Under the pieces are notes generated by a model, which was not told the origin of the DNA, did no database searches, and saw only the letters and a list, made by a program, of their open reading frames with translations. A stretch of DNA of 14,681 bases from an uncultured Beijerinckiaceae bacterium (GTDB taxonomy: Bacteria; Pseudomonadota; Alphaproteobacteria; Rhizobiales; Beijerinckiaceae): NCBI GenBank assembly GCA_937863205.1, contig CALMGA010000464.1, forward strand, positions 1 through 14,681, in the 5' to 3' direction. How positions within the stretch are numbered: position 1 is the first letter of the stretch; every line of letters begins with the position of its first letter. Positions 1 through 6,085 of this stretch are shown here, in pieces. The position numbers and the translations under genes are program-made.

Positions 1-52
1 CCCGCGCCGGACGCGGATCAAGAGATTTGACCGTGCGCCGCGGGCGGGAGCG

Positions 53-76
53 CTAGGGCATCGGACGATGCTCTAG
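53..76. repeat. short near-perfect palindrome
   Basis: The arms CTAGGGCATCG (53-63) and CGATGCTCTAG (66-76) are complementary at 10 of 11 positions, the exception being a G-T pair, with a 2-base centre. The core GCATCGGA/CGATGCTCT words recur in the larger palindrome starting 12 bases downstream, so the two look like pieces of one repeat family. It could act as a transcription terminator for a gene to the left, but no T-run follows. Confidence 0.6.
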
Positions 77-87
77 CCCGCTGTGCC

Positions 88-130
88 GCATCGGATTTGC
101 TCGAAAACCACCTCCTTTTCGGTCCGATGC
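88..130. repeat. REP-like intergenic palindrome of alphaproteobacterial type
   Basis: Outer arms GCATCGGA (88-95) and TCCGATGC (123-130) are perfectly complementary. Inside them CGAAAA (102-107) pairs with TTTTCG (116-121). Read on the minus strand it is an AGAGCATCGGACCGAAAA-type sequence, which I recognise as a common dispersed intergenic palindrome in Methylobacterium and other Rhizobiales. That recognition is from memory and is not a search result. No protein-coding role is likely. Confidence 0.65.
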
Positions 131-404
131 TCTGAAGTTCCGGAGCCAAGAGTGCGCAGCCGTTTTCATTCCGATCCGGGGCATCAGACTGCAGCATGGG
201 ACGCGATCCGCAGTTGTCAGGAACCGTCCGCTGAGATGGAGACCGCTGCGGCGGTGAAGCGAAGTGAGGCTTCCTGCCCTCTGCCCGGGAGCGCGGGCGA
301 TTGCCTCTCGCCCCTGAGCCGCCCCTGTTTCGGTGGCGTTGCCAAGCCTGGTACAGGTGTTGCTCGGCGCGGACGCCTCGGCCTTTGTGCCTTCGGGAGT
401 ATTC

Positions 405-1088
405 ATGCAGCAGCAATCCGCGGACCGGCAAGCCCGTCTCGCCACGTTGCTGGCCAACGGCATCGGTCGCGTCGCCAATCAGTCCCCCTTGTCGAAGGTG
501 CAGTGGCTCTGCCTCGCCCTCTTCGTGGCCTGCGCCGTGATCCTCGGCTTCATTTTGCAACCCCGCCAGCAGGAAACGGTCGCGTTTGCGCGCGATCCAC
601 TCCCTCTGCCCGTCGGGACGGCCGCGCCGGATGCTCCCTCCGGCGAGGCTGCCGCGTCCGGTGCGGCCACGGCGGGGGCTCTGGACAGGCTCGCCGTCGA
701 GGTCGCGAAGATCAACCAGAAGCTTGACGAGATCGTCCTCAGCCAGAAGCAGACGACGTTCAAGCTGGCCTCGCTCGCGGTCGGGAGCCGTTCGGGGCAG
801 GCAGGTCCCGCCGCCGACGCGACCGTCGCGAAACGGGACGCCGGGCCGTCGCGGGATGAAACGCACGATCCCGTTTCGCGACGCCCGGGCGAGCGTGGCG
901 ATCTGACCGTGCATCGGCGGCCACAGGCAAGGGCTGACGCGGAGCGGAAGCGGGCCGCCCAGTCGCGAGCCGCGGCCGGGCCGGCGGCTCTTGACCACCG
1001 CGTCCGCAACGAGCGCACGATACTGCGCGAACGCCGCCGCAGGCTGGTTCACGCGAGGGCGTTCCTGGCCCCGCCGCTGCGCTTCTGA
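405..1088 (+). CDS. putative single-span membrane protein, unknown function
   Basis: A 227-residue product that I do not recognise. The ATG at 405 is chosen because GGGAG lies five bases upstream; an in-frame GTG at 333 has no comparable signal. Residues 1-33 are polar, 34-52 form one hydrophobic span (LCLALFVACAVILGFI), 53-92 are a Pro/Ala-rich linker, and 93-125 look helical and possibly coiled-coil (LDRLAVEVAKINQKLDEIV). From about residue 140 the composition shifts to Arg-rich low-complexity sequence, which also carries a perfect 15-bp inverted repeat. The front half therefore looks genuine, but the tail may come from a frameshift, or the real stop may have been lost. The predicted topology is a small anchor with a periplasmic or cytoplasmic coiled coil. 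No operon partner is evident; the next gene is convergent. Confidence 0.5.
   Translation: MQQQSADRQARLATLLANGIGRVANQSPLSKVQWLCLALFVACAVILGFILQPRQQETVAFARDPLPLPVGTAAPDAPSGEAAASGAATAGALDRLAVEVAKINQKLDEIVLSQKQTTFKLASLAVGSRSGQAGPAADATVAKRDAGPSRDETHDPVSRRPGERGDLTVHRRPQARADAERKRAAQSRAAAGPAALDHRVRNERTILRERRRRLVHARAFLAPPLRF
824..883. repeat. perfect 15-bp inverted repeat, 30-base loop
   Basis: CGTCGCGAAACGGGA (824-838) is the exact reverse complement of TCCCGTTTCGCGACG (869-883). It lies inside the Arg-rich tail of the 405-1088 reading frame. No T-run follows on either strand, so it is not a canonical intrinsic terminator. The loop also contains a related CGTCGCGGGATGAAACG segment. It could be a protein-binding site, a repeat insertion, or the true 3' end structure of the preceding gene. 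Confidence 0.6.
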
Positions 1089-1162
1089 ACCAGCCGATCA
1101 CCGGCCGGATACGGCGCAGCCTTGTCGGGATCGCTTCATCACGGCTCGTCGGACGGCGCGCG

Positions 1163-1318
1163 TCAGGAGGCCGGCGTCAGGAGGAAGCACGCGAGAACGA
1201 AGAGACCGATCGAGAACGCGCCGATCTTGTCGAGGGCGCCCGGCTGCTGGATCGCCACGAAGGCAGCCAACAGCGCATCGGACACGACCGCGGTCAGGTG
1301 ATGCCCCATCTCTCGCAT
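1163..1318 (-). CDS. small 51-residue membrane protein, unknown function
   Basis: The ATG at 1318 is preceded on the minus strand by AAAGGA with a six-base spacer, and an additional AAGGAG lies just upstream, so initiation here is well supported. The product has an N-terminal mixed helix (residues 1-30, LTAVVSDALLAAFVAIQQPG) and one clear hydrophobic span at 32-47 (IGAFSIGLFVLACFLL), ending TPAS. Codon third positions are mostly G or C, as in the neighbouring genes. A longer in-frame extension upstream has no motif and no ribosome-binding site. It is convergent with the 405-1088 gene and divergent from the 1577 gene. Function is unknown. It resembles the many unnamed small inner-membrane proteins of alphaproteobacteria. 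Confidence 0.6.
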   Translation of the reverse strand: MREMGHHLTAVVSDALLAAFVAIQQPGALDKIGAFSIGLFVLACFLLTPAS

Positions 1319-1576
1319 GCTGCGTCCTTTCTCCTTGCGCATTGCTGCTGGCGTATGGGCCGGAACTGCCTCGATCACCGGGTTGGCAGATTCCGCGCCG
1401 CGTTTACCACCCGGCGGATTGCAATTGGCCGGGCCACATCTCTCGTTTAAGGCTTGGGGGGTTGCCGACCGGCAAGTTCGCTTTTCAGGCGTTGGGGTCC
1501 AGCTGTCGGATCCCGGCGCGCCGCATCGAGCCCCGACATCGCTTCGTCGGCCGGCGACAGCGAAGGAGCGTACCCG
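1319..1576. promoter_or_regulatory. divergent intergenic region
   Basis: These 258 bases separate the starts of the 51-residue gene (minus) and the 463-residue gene (plus), so each gene's promoter should lie here. The clearest signals are the two ribosome-binding sites at its ends: AAAGGA read on minus at 1325-1330, and AAGGAG at 1563-1568. A TTGGCC...TAAGGC pair with a 17-base spacer near 1426-1454 is a weak promoter-like match on the plus strand. I would not rely on it. Confidence 0.3.
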
Positions 1577-2968
1577 ATGCCGCGTTCGCAATCCTCCCCT
1601 ACTCCTTCGACCCTCGCCTCCTCGACCCATGTTCCCCCGACCGTCGAACATGTCGCCCCGGCACCCGAAGCCGCATCGTCCGACGGCCCGGCGCTTCCGG
1701 GCGCCCTGCCCGGCTCGCCATCGCCGCTGATCGGCGTCTTCGGCACCCCCTCCTCGATGACGCATTGGGGCATCCACGTCGTGCGCACGGTGGTCGGCGC
1801 GGCCGGCGGCGATCACGGCATTCGCCACGGCAACTATCTCGCGGAGTTCGCCGAGGCGCAATCGGTCGAGCGCCGGCCGGCGGCGATCATCTGCACCTCC
1901 GATTGCCCGGAGGTCCGGCTCTGCGGTTTCGTGCTGCGAAGCGGGGCTCCCGTGATCATCTTCGCGGAAGATCCAGCCGACATCATCGACGACCTGGTCG
2001 CCGTCAGCGGCGTGGACCACATGAACGCGTTGCGTCTTGCCACGCGGTCGCTTTGCGCCCTTCAGCCGCTGATGGAGGCGGCGGATACGGTTGTGATCGG
2101 GAAGGGGCATCTCGACATGGGCATGGCCGCGTTCGTGGACCTGCTTGTGTCGGCCCTGCGCATCGCCGCCACGCCGCAGCAGCGGGCCGAGATGGATCTG
2201 CGCCTCGCCTTTGCCGGCTCGCACGAGCCGGGGCGGGTTCGCGATCATGTCGCCCACCTGTTCCCCGTCTTCGCGAAGCGGCGGCGAGAGGTGGATCGGG
2301 CGTCCTCCGCGGTGCCCGCCCCGGAGTCGGCTTCCCCGGATCCGGCAGCTCTCGAGGCGGCGGCCGGCGCCTTCGAGGCGGAAGCGTTCACCGTGCTGTC
2401 GTCGGCCGCCGCATCCCCCGATGCGGCGGTCCCGGCCGCGTCCGCCGTGAGCGCGTCAGGGGTCAAGACCATCGCCCTGTGCTACGAGGGCCTCGCGGCC
2501 GGCGCACCCCTGGAGCAGGCCGAGTGGCCGGCGGCGATCTTTTCCAGCGGCGACAAGATCGGCGACTTCGTCGCCGGACCCTGCGACCTGACGGGGCCGG
2601 CCCGGATCGTGGTCTACGGACCCTACATGCACCTGCCGCTGGGCGATTGGTTCTCGCGCGTGGAGATCGAGGTCGCCGAGAACGAGTCCGGCAACCGCCT
2701 CAAGGTCGACCTCGTCTGCGGGCCGCGCGTCCTGCTCTCGGCGAGCGCGGACATGCCCACGCGGGGACAATACGGCTTTTCCCTTCCCTTCACGATCAGC
2801 GAGCCGCTCGATCCCGTCGAGCTCCGCTTCCAGATCGAAAGCGGCGCCATCGAGGGTCGGTTTCTTCTGCGAAGGGTCGTGATGACGCGCCAAGCGTCGC
2901 AGATTCCAGCGTCGCAAATGTCCACGTCGCAGGTCGCCGCGCCGCCGCTGCTGGCCGCAACCGCCTGA
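1577..2968 (+). CDS. two-domain protein of unknown function beside capsule locus
   Basis: A 463-residue product that I do not recognise. The ATG at 1577 is set by AAGGAG at 1563-1568, eight bases upstream. Residues 1-50 are Ser/Pro/Ala-rich and disordered-looking. Residues 51-235 form a compact alpha/beta-like domain with LIGVFGTPSSMTHWGIHVVR (51-70), PAAIICTSDCPEVRLCG and APVIIFAEDPADIIDDL (124-140). The layout is faintly like nucleotide- or sulfate-donor-binding folds, but no signature is decisive. Residues 240-295 are an Ala/Ser/Pro linker. Residues 296-438 look all-beta: VVYGPYMHLPLGDW (345-358), alternating strands, and PVELRFQIESGAIEGRF. This suggests a jelly-roll or carbohydrate-binding-like sandwich. 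The tail carries three 15-bp repeats. There is no signal peptide and no membrane span. Its position next to a methyltransferase and polysaccharide exporter suggests a glycan-related role (inference). Confidence 0.75.
   Translation: MPRSQSSPTPSTLASSTHVPPTVEHVAPAPEAASSDGPALPGALPGSPSPLIGVFGTPSSMTHWGIHVVRTVVGAAGGDHGIRHGNYLAEFAEAQSVERRPAAIICTSDCPEVRLCGFVLRSGAPVIIFAEDPADIIDDLVAVSGVDHMNALRLATRSLCALQPLMEAADTVVIGKGHLDMGMAAFVDLLVSALRIAATPQQRAEMDLRLAFAGSHEPGRVRDHVAHLFPVFAKRRREVDRASSAVPAPESASPDPAALEAAAGAFEAEAFTVLSSAAASPDAAVPAASAVSASGVKTIALCYEGLAAGAPLEQAEWPAAIFSSGDKIGDFVAGPCDLTGPARIVVYGPYMHLPLGDWFSRVEIEVAENESGNRLKVDLVCGPRVLLSASADMPTRGQYGFSLPFTISEPLDPVELRFQIESGAIEGRFLLRRVVMTRQASQIPASQMSTSQVAAPPLLAATA
2894..2938 (+). 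repeat. three 15-bp in-frame tandem repeats
   Basis: Three imperfect 15-base units beginning at 2894, 2909 and 2924 share the core (G/A)CGTCGCA(G/A) and encode ASQIP, ASQMS and TSQVA at residues 440-454 of the 463-residue protein. They lie after the last predicted beta strand, in a flexible tail, and look like replication-slippage repeats that could vary in number between strains. Confidence 0.7.
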
Positions 2969-2992
2969 CCGCCGCCCCGCTGTTCCGCCGCC

Positions 2993-3832
2993 TCAATCGC
3001 GGCGCGAAAAATACAGCAGCCAGTCCTCGCCCGAACTGCGCGCGAGCACCTCCTCCTCCGTGACCGGCTGGAGGTCGCCCGCGAAATCGAGGGCCGACAT
3101 GGTGCGGAAGGAGGCGCGAAGCCTGGCGAGGAAGTCGGGCGCGTCGGGATAGCGTAGCGCGTTGAACTCGATGATCAGGTCGGGGTCGAGCCGCCGCAGC
3201 GTGTCCTGCATGCCCTCGAAGATCCCGGCCTCGGCCCCTTCCGCGTCCAGCTTGATGATGTGGAGGTCGTCGAGCTTGTGGGTGAGGGCGTCGAGGCAGG
3301 TCGCCTTGACCCGGGTGGTCGACTCGGTGGCCGCATGGGTGATGGCGGCGTTCTTCGGCTCATCGGGGGTCGCGTACATGTCGACGTGATCGAGGCCGGG
3401 CACGGTGAGGGCCGCCTCGACAAGCGTCGTCCAGCCCGACAGGCCGTTGATGGCGACCGTGCGCCTGAGCAGGGCCATGGTCGCCGGCATGGGTTCCACC
3501 GCGATCAAGCGCCCGGTCGGCCCGATCGCAGCCCCCATCAGCACGCTGTAGTAGCCGAAGTTGGCGCCCACATCGATCACGGTCATGCCCGGCTTGACCG
3601 TGCGCGCGAACAGCAGCGTTAACCAGATCTCCCAAAAACCATCGAGCATCACATGTGAACTGAAGCCGATATCGGTTGTCGGCAAGAACATCTTATGGAA
3701 ACCAAGCACCCGCGATAGAACTGTCTCCCTGCCCAGGTACACGGTCTGCACGCGCGCGCGTATTTCGGCCTCCGCCTCGCCGCGTGACATCGTGCCGATG
3801 GCATCGATACTTAACGGGTTCAATACCGGCAT
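2993..3832 (-). CDS. FkbM-family SAM-dependent methyltransferase
   Basis: A 279-residue protein. The ATG at 3832 is chosen because AGGAAGG lies six bases upstream on the minus strand; a TTG 14 codons earlier has no such site. The SAM-binding fold is clear: motif I VIDVGANFGYYS at residues 85-96, the acidic strand-2 end AVEPMP at 111-116, and the family-typical IIKLDAEGAE at 192-201, followed by IIEFN at 220-224. FkbM proteins O-methylate sugars or macrolides, and they are frequent in polysaccharide and lipopolysaccharide loci. It is transcribed divergently from the export operon, with 139 bases between start codons, and is convergent with the 463-residue gene (24 bases between stops). A role in methylating the exported glycan is inferred from that position. 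The 5' third has lower GC than its surroundings, a mild hint of different ancestry. Confidence 0.9.
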   Translation of the reverse strand: MPVLNPLSIDAIGTMSRGEAEAEIRARVQTVYLGRETVLSRVLGFHKMFLPTTDIGFSSHVMLDGFWEIWLTLLFARTVKPGMTVIDVGANFGYYSVLMGAAIGPTGRLIAVEPMPATMALLRRTVAINGLSGWTTLVEAALTVPGLDHVDMYATPDEPKNAAITHAATESTTRVKATCLDALTHKLDDLHIIKLDAEGAEAGIFEGMQDTLRRLDPDLIIEFNALRYPDAPDFLARLRASFRTMSALDFAGDLQPVTEEEVLARSSGEDWLLYFSRRD

Positions 3833-3838
3833 GAAGAG

Positions 3839-3845
3839 CCTTCCT
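3839..3845 (-). promoter_or_regulatory. ribosome-binding site fixing methyltransferase start
   Basis: AGGAAGG on the minus strand lies six bases before the ATG at 3832. This near-ideal site decides the start against the longer reading frame that would begin at a TTG at 3874. Confidence 0.75.
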
Positions 3846-3927
3846 CGCCCAGCGTCATACGAGCTAGCGATCAACAGCTAAAGCCTGCGCTGTCAAGGCG
3901 CCGGCATTTCTCATACCTTTCAAAACC

Positions 3928-3956
3928 TTGACGCCGCGGTCGGCGGCCTCTAAGTC
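3928..3956 (+). promoter_or_regulatory. candidate promoter of export operon
   Basis: TTGACG at 3928-3933 is a good -35 match. A 17-base spacer leads to TAAGTC at 3951-3956, a poor -10 match. It lies just ahead of GGGAGG (3961-3966) and the ATG at 3972, which would leave a very short leader. The divergent methyltransferase promoter must lie in the same 139-base gap. This is a suggestion only. Confidence 0.3.
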
Positions 3957-3971
3957 TCGCGGGAGGTGGCG

Positions 3972-5144
3972 ATGAACAAACGTGCCGTAGTCCTTGCGCC
4001 GTTTCCCGCCCCGCTTCGGGGCGTCGAGGTCGTCGGCTACAAGGCCCCGCAGTGGTCGTGGCTTCTCGCCACGAGGATGCTGTTCTTCCTCATCGTCGTC
4101 TGCCCGACGCTGGGCGTCAGCGTGTATTACACGTTCTTCGCCGCCAAGGAGTACGTCTCGGAGGCGGAATACATCGTTCGCGGCGTTTCAAGCCGCCACG
4201 CCAGCGGCCTCGACTCGCTGTTCAGCACCTTCGGCATTTCGCGCACCGCCGACGACACCTACGCCATCCAGGACTACCTGCGCTCGCGCAACGTCATCGC
4301 GGAGGTCAGCAAGTCCGTTCCCCTGCGCACGATCTTCTCCCGCCCCGAGGCCGATGCCTTGGCACGGTTTCCGCACCCCTGGCGCGGCAACAGCGAGGAA
4401 ATGCTCTACGAGTATTTCCGCAAGGCGGTGATGGTTCAGCAGGACTCGAAGGGGATCTCGACCCTGCATATCGTGGCGTTTCGCGCCGCGGATGCCCGCG
4501 ACCTTGCGCGTGCCCTGCTCACCGCCGCCGAGCAGATGGTCAACACCATGAACGACCGCGCTCAGCGCGATACCTTGCGCAACCTGCGCGACGACGTCCG
4601 CCGGGCGGAGGAGGGCGTCATCACCGCGCAATCCCAGCTCACGGCCTTTCGCAACCGCGAAGCCCTCGTCGATCCCCATGAGTTCTCCGTCAAGATCCTG
4701 CAAACCATCGGCGACCTCACCACGACCCTGGCGCAAACGCGGAGCGAGATCGCCGAAACCGAAAAGGTGTCCCCTCTCAGCCCGCGGCTCGGCAGCCTGC
4801 GCGCGAAGGCGGCGGCGCTCAGCAGCGGCATCGACGAGCAGCGCGGCAAACTCGGCGGCAGCAGCGCCGGCGTGGCCACCAAGGTGTCGCTCTACGATCG
4901 CCTGTCGCTGGCGCGCGACCTCGCCGACAAGCGCCTGACCTCCGATCTGGCCGCCCTCGAGATCGGGCGCCAGGAAGCGCGGCGCCAGCAGATCTACATC
5001 GAGGAGATCGCCTCGCCCAACCTGCCCGATCAGGCGTTGGAGCCGCAACGCTCGCGCGCCGTGCTGGCGACGGCGGTGATGAGCTTCGCCGTCTTCTGCA
5101 TGATCTGGCTGCTGCTGGCCGGCGCCAAGGAGCATGCCCAATGA
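3972..5144 (+). CDS. kpsE: KpsE/CtrB/BexC-family capsule export co-polymerase
   Basis: A 390-residue inner-membrane protein of the polysaccharide co-polymerase (PCP-3) family. It spans the periplasm and links the ABC exporter to the outer-membrane channel in ABC-dependent capsule export. The ATG at 3972 follows GGAGG at 3962-3966. A membrane segment lies at about residues 29-58 (LLATRMLFFLIVVCPTLGVS) and a second near the C-terminus at about 363-385 (AVMSFAVFCMIWLLLAGA). Between them is a long helical, coiled-coil periplasmic region. The family-typical SPNLPDQALEPQRSR element sits just before the second span. The stop overlaps the permease start by four bases (ATGA), indicating translational coupling. 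A second co-polymerase follows two genes later, which is unusual. Function is secure by family; the glycan is unknown. Confidence 0.9.
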   Translation: MNKRAVVLAPFPAPLRGVEVVGYKAPQWSWLLATRMLFFLIVVCPTLGVSVYYTFFAAKEYVSEAEYIVRGVSSRHASGLDSLFSTFGISRTADDTYAIQDYLRSRNVIAEVSKSVPLRTIFSRPEADALARFPHPWRGNSEEMLYEYFRKAVMVQQDSKGISTLHIVAFRAADARDLARALLTAAEQMVNTMNDRAQRDTLRNLRDDVRRAEEGVITAQSQLTAFRNREALVDPHEFSVKILQTIGDLTTTLAQTRSEIAETEKVSPLSPRLGSLRAKAAALSSGIDEQRGKLGGSSAGVATKVSLYDRLSLARDLADKRLTSDLAALEIGRQEARRQQIYIEEIASPNLPDQALEPQRSRAVLATAVMSFAVFCMIWLLLAGAKEHAQ

Positions 5145-6004
5145 GGCAGGACCCGCCTGAAGCGGCCCGCGCCGTGACCGCGATGAGGGCGACCGACCTC
5201 AGCAGCCCTCATCGCACCGTCCGCCAGACCTGGCGGACGGCGCTGCGCATCAACGTCCGGGTGATCGGCGCGCTGATCCTGCGCGACGCCAGCAGCCGCT
5301 TCGGTCACGACAACATCGGCATCTTCTGGATCATGGGCGAGCCGCTGATCCTGACGGTCGGCGTGATGGGGATCTGGTCGTACATGGGCGGCACGCACGG
5401 CCACAACATCGGCGTGGTGCCGTTCCTGCTGACTGGCTATTCCATGCTGACGCTGTGGCGCCACATCGTGGGCCGTGCCGTCCACGCGATGCGGCAGGGC
5501 GCCGGGCTGCTGTTCCATCGCAACGTGCGCGTGTTCGACATCATGCTGTCGCGCGCGATCATCGAGGTCGTCGGCGTTCTCACGGCTTTCTTCATCGCCT
5601 ATGTGCCGCTCGTGCTGGTCGGCGCCCTCGATCCGATGCACGATCCGCTGCTGCTGATCGGGGCCTGGGTGCTGTGCGCCCTGTTCTCCTTCGGCTTCGG
5701 CATGATGATCGCCGCGCTGACGGAAATGTCCGAGGTGGCCGAACGCTTCGTTCCGGCGTTCCTGTACCTGACGATTCCGATCACCGGCAGCCTGTTCATG
5801 GTCAGCTGGCTGCCCGAGAAGGCGCAGCACGTCCTCGCATGGTCGCCGCTGGTGAACGTGATGGAGATGTTCCGGGCCGGCATGTTCTCGCCCGACGTTC
5901 CCACGGTATGGAATGCCGGCTACACCTTTGGTTGTTGCGTGGTCGCCAACGTGATCGGCTTGGCCTTGCTCGTCATCGCTCAAGACCACATCCGCATGGA
6001 ATGA
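5141..6004 (+). CDS. kpsM: KpsM-type ABC-2 polysaccharide exporter permease
   Basis: A 287-residue membrane protein that forms the transmembrane channel of an ABC exporter for capsule-type polysaccharide, with the KpsT-like ATPase encoded downstream. Six hydrophobic spans are visible, at about residues 61-82, 91-110, 138-162, 169-192, 203-222 and 259-280. The amphipathic N-terminal stretch ILRDASSRFGHDNIGIFW (46-63) and the late LAWSPLVNVMEMFRAGMF motif (232-249) are typical of the ABC-2 KpsM/Wzm group. The start is supported by AAGGAG at 5127-5132, eight bases upstream, and by the four-base overlap with the preceding stop. An 81-base gap follows before the next gene. The N-terminal tail of about 35 residues is longer than in Escherichia coli KpsM. 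Confidence 0.92.
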   Translation: MRQDPPEAARAVTAMRATDLSSPHRTVRQTWRTALRINVRVIGALILRDASSRFGHDNIGIFWIMGEPLILTVGVMGIWSYMGGTHGHNIGVVPFLLTGYSMLTLWRHIVGRAVHAMRQGAGLLFHRNVRVFDIMLSRAIIEVVGVLTAFFIAYVPLVLVGALDPMHDPLLLIGAWVLCALFSFGFGMMIAALTEMSEVAERFVPAFLYLTIPITGSLFMVSWLPEKAQHVLAWSPLVNVMEMFRAGMFSPDVPTVWNAGYTFGCCVVANVIGLALLVIAQDHIRME

Positions 6005-6085
6005 CCGCATTTCCATGAACCAAGGTTCGTTTTCACCGAACACAGCATGATTTCGTGAGTTCAAGGCCGTGAGTCGGGGTCGCCC

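Larger units (their letters stand above)
1..404. other. non-coding or uncertain stretch upstream of first gene
   Basis: No reading frame here looks like a real protein. The open frames on both strands are rich in Arg, Pro and Ser, have no recognisable motif and overlap one another. Bases 53-130 hold palindromic repeat DNA, listed separately. Bases 134-330 are moderately GC-rich and I see no clear promoter in them. The only start with a good ribosome-binding site near the right end is the ATG at 405, preceded by GGGAG at 395-399. The left edge could contain the end of a gene that lies mostly outside the window, but I cannot show it. Confidence 0.5.

Noticed and set aside
1163..2257. 364-codon minus-strand frame taken as one protein
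   Set aside because: Only the last 51 codons look genuine, with their own ribosome-binding site. The upstream part is antisense to the 463-residue gene.
991..3063. Long 690-codon plus-strand open frame
   Set aside because: Its translation is Arg/Pro/Gly-rich without motifs, and it overlaps the well-supported 463-residue gene in another frame. It is a high-GC shadow frame.
6017..6041. Small palindromes (GAACC-AA-GGTTC and GTTCG...CGAAC) between the permease and second co-polymerase genes
   Set aside because: Five-base stems are too short to separate from chance, and there is no T-run.
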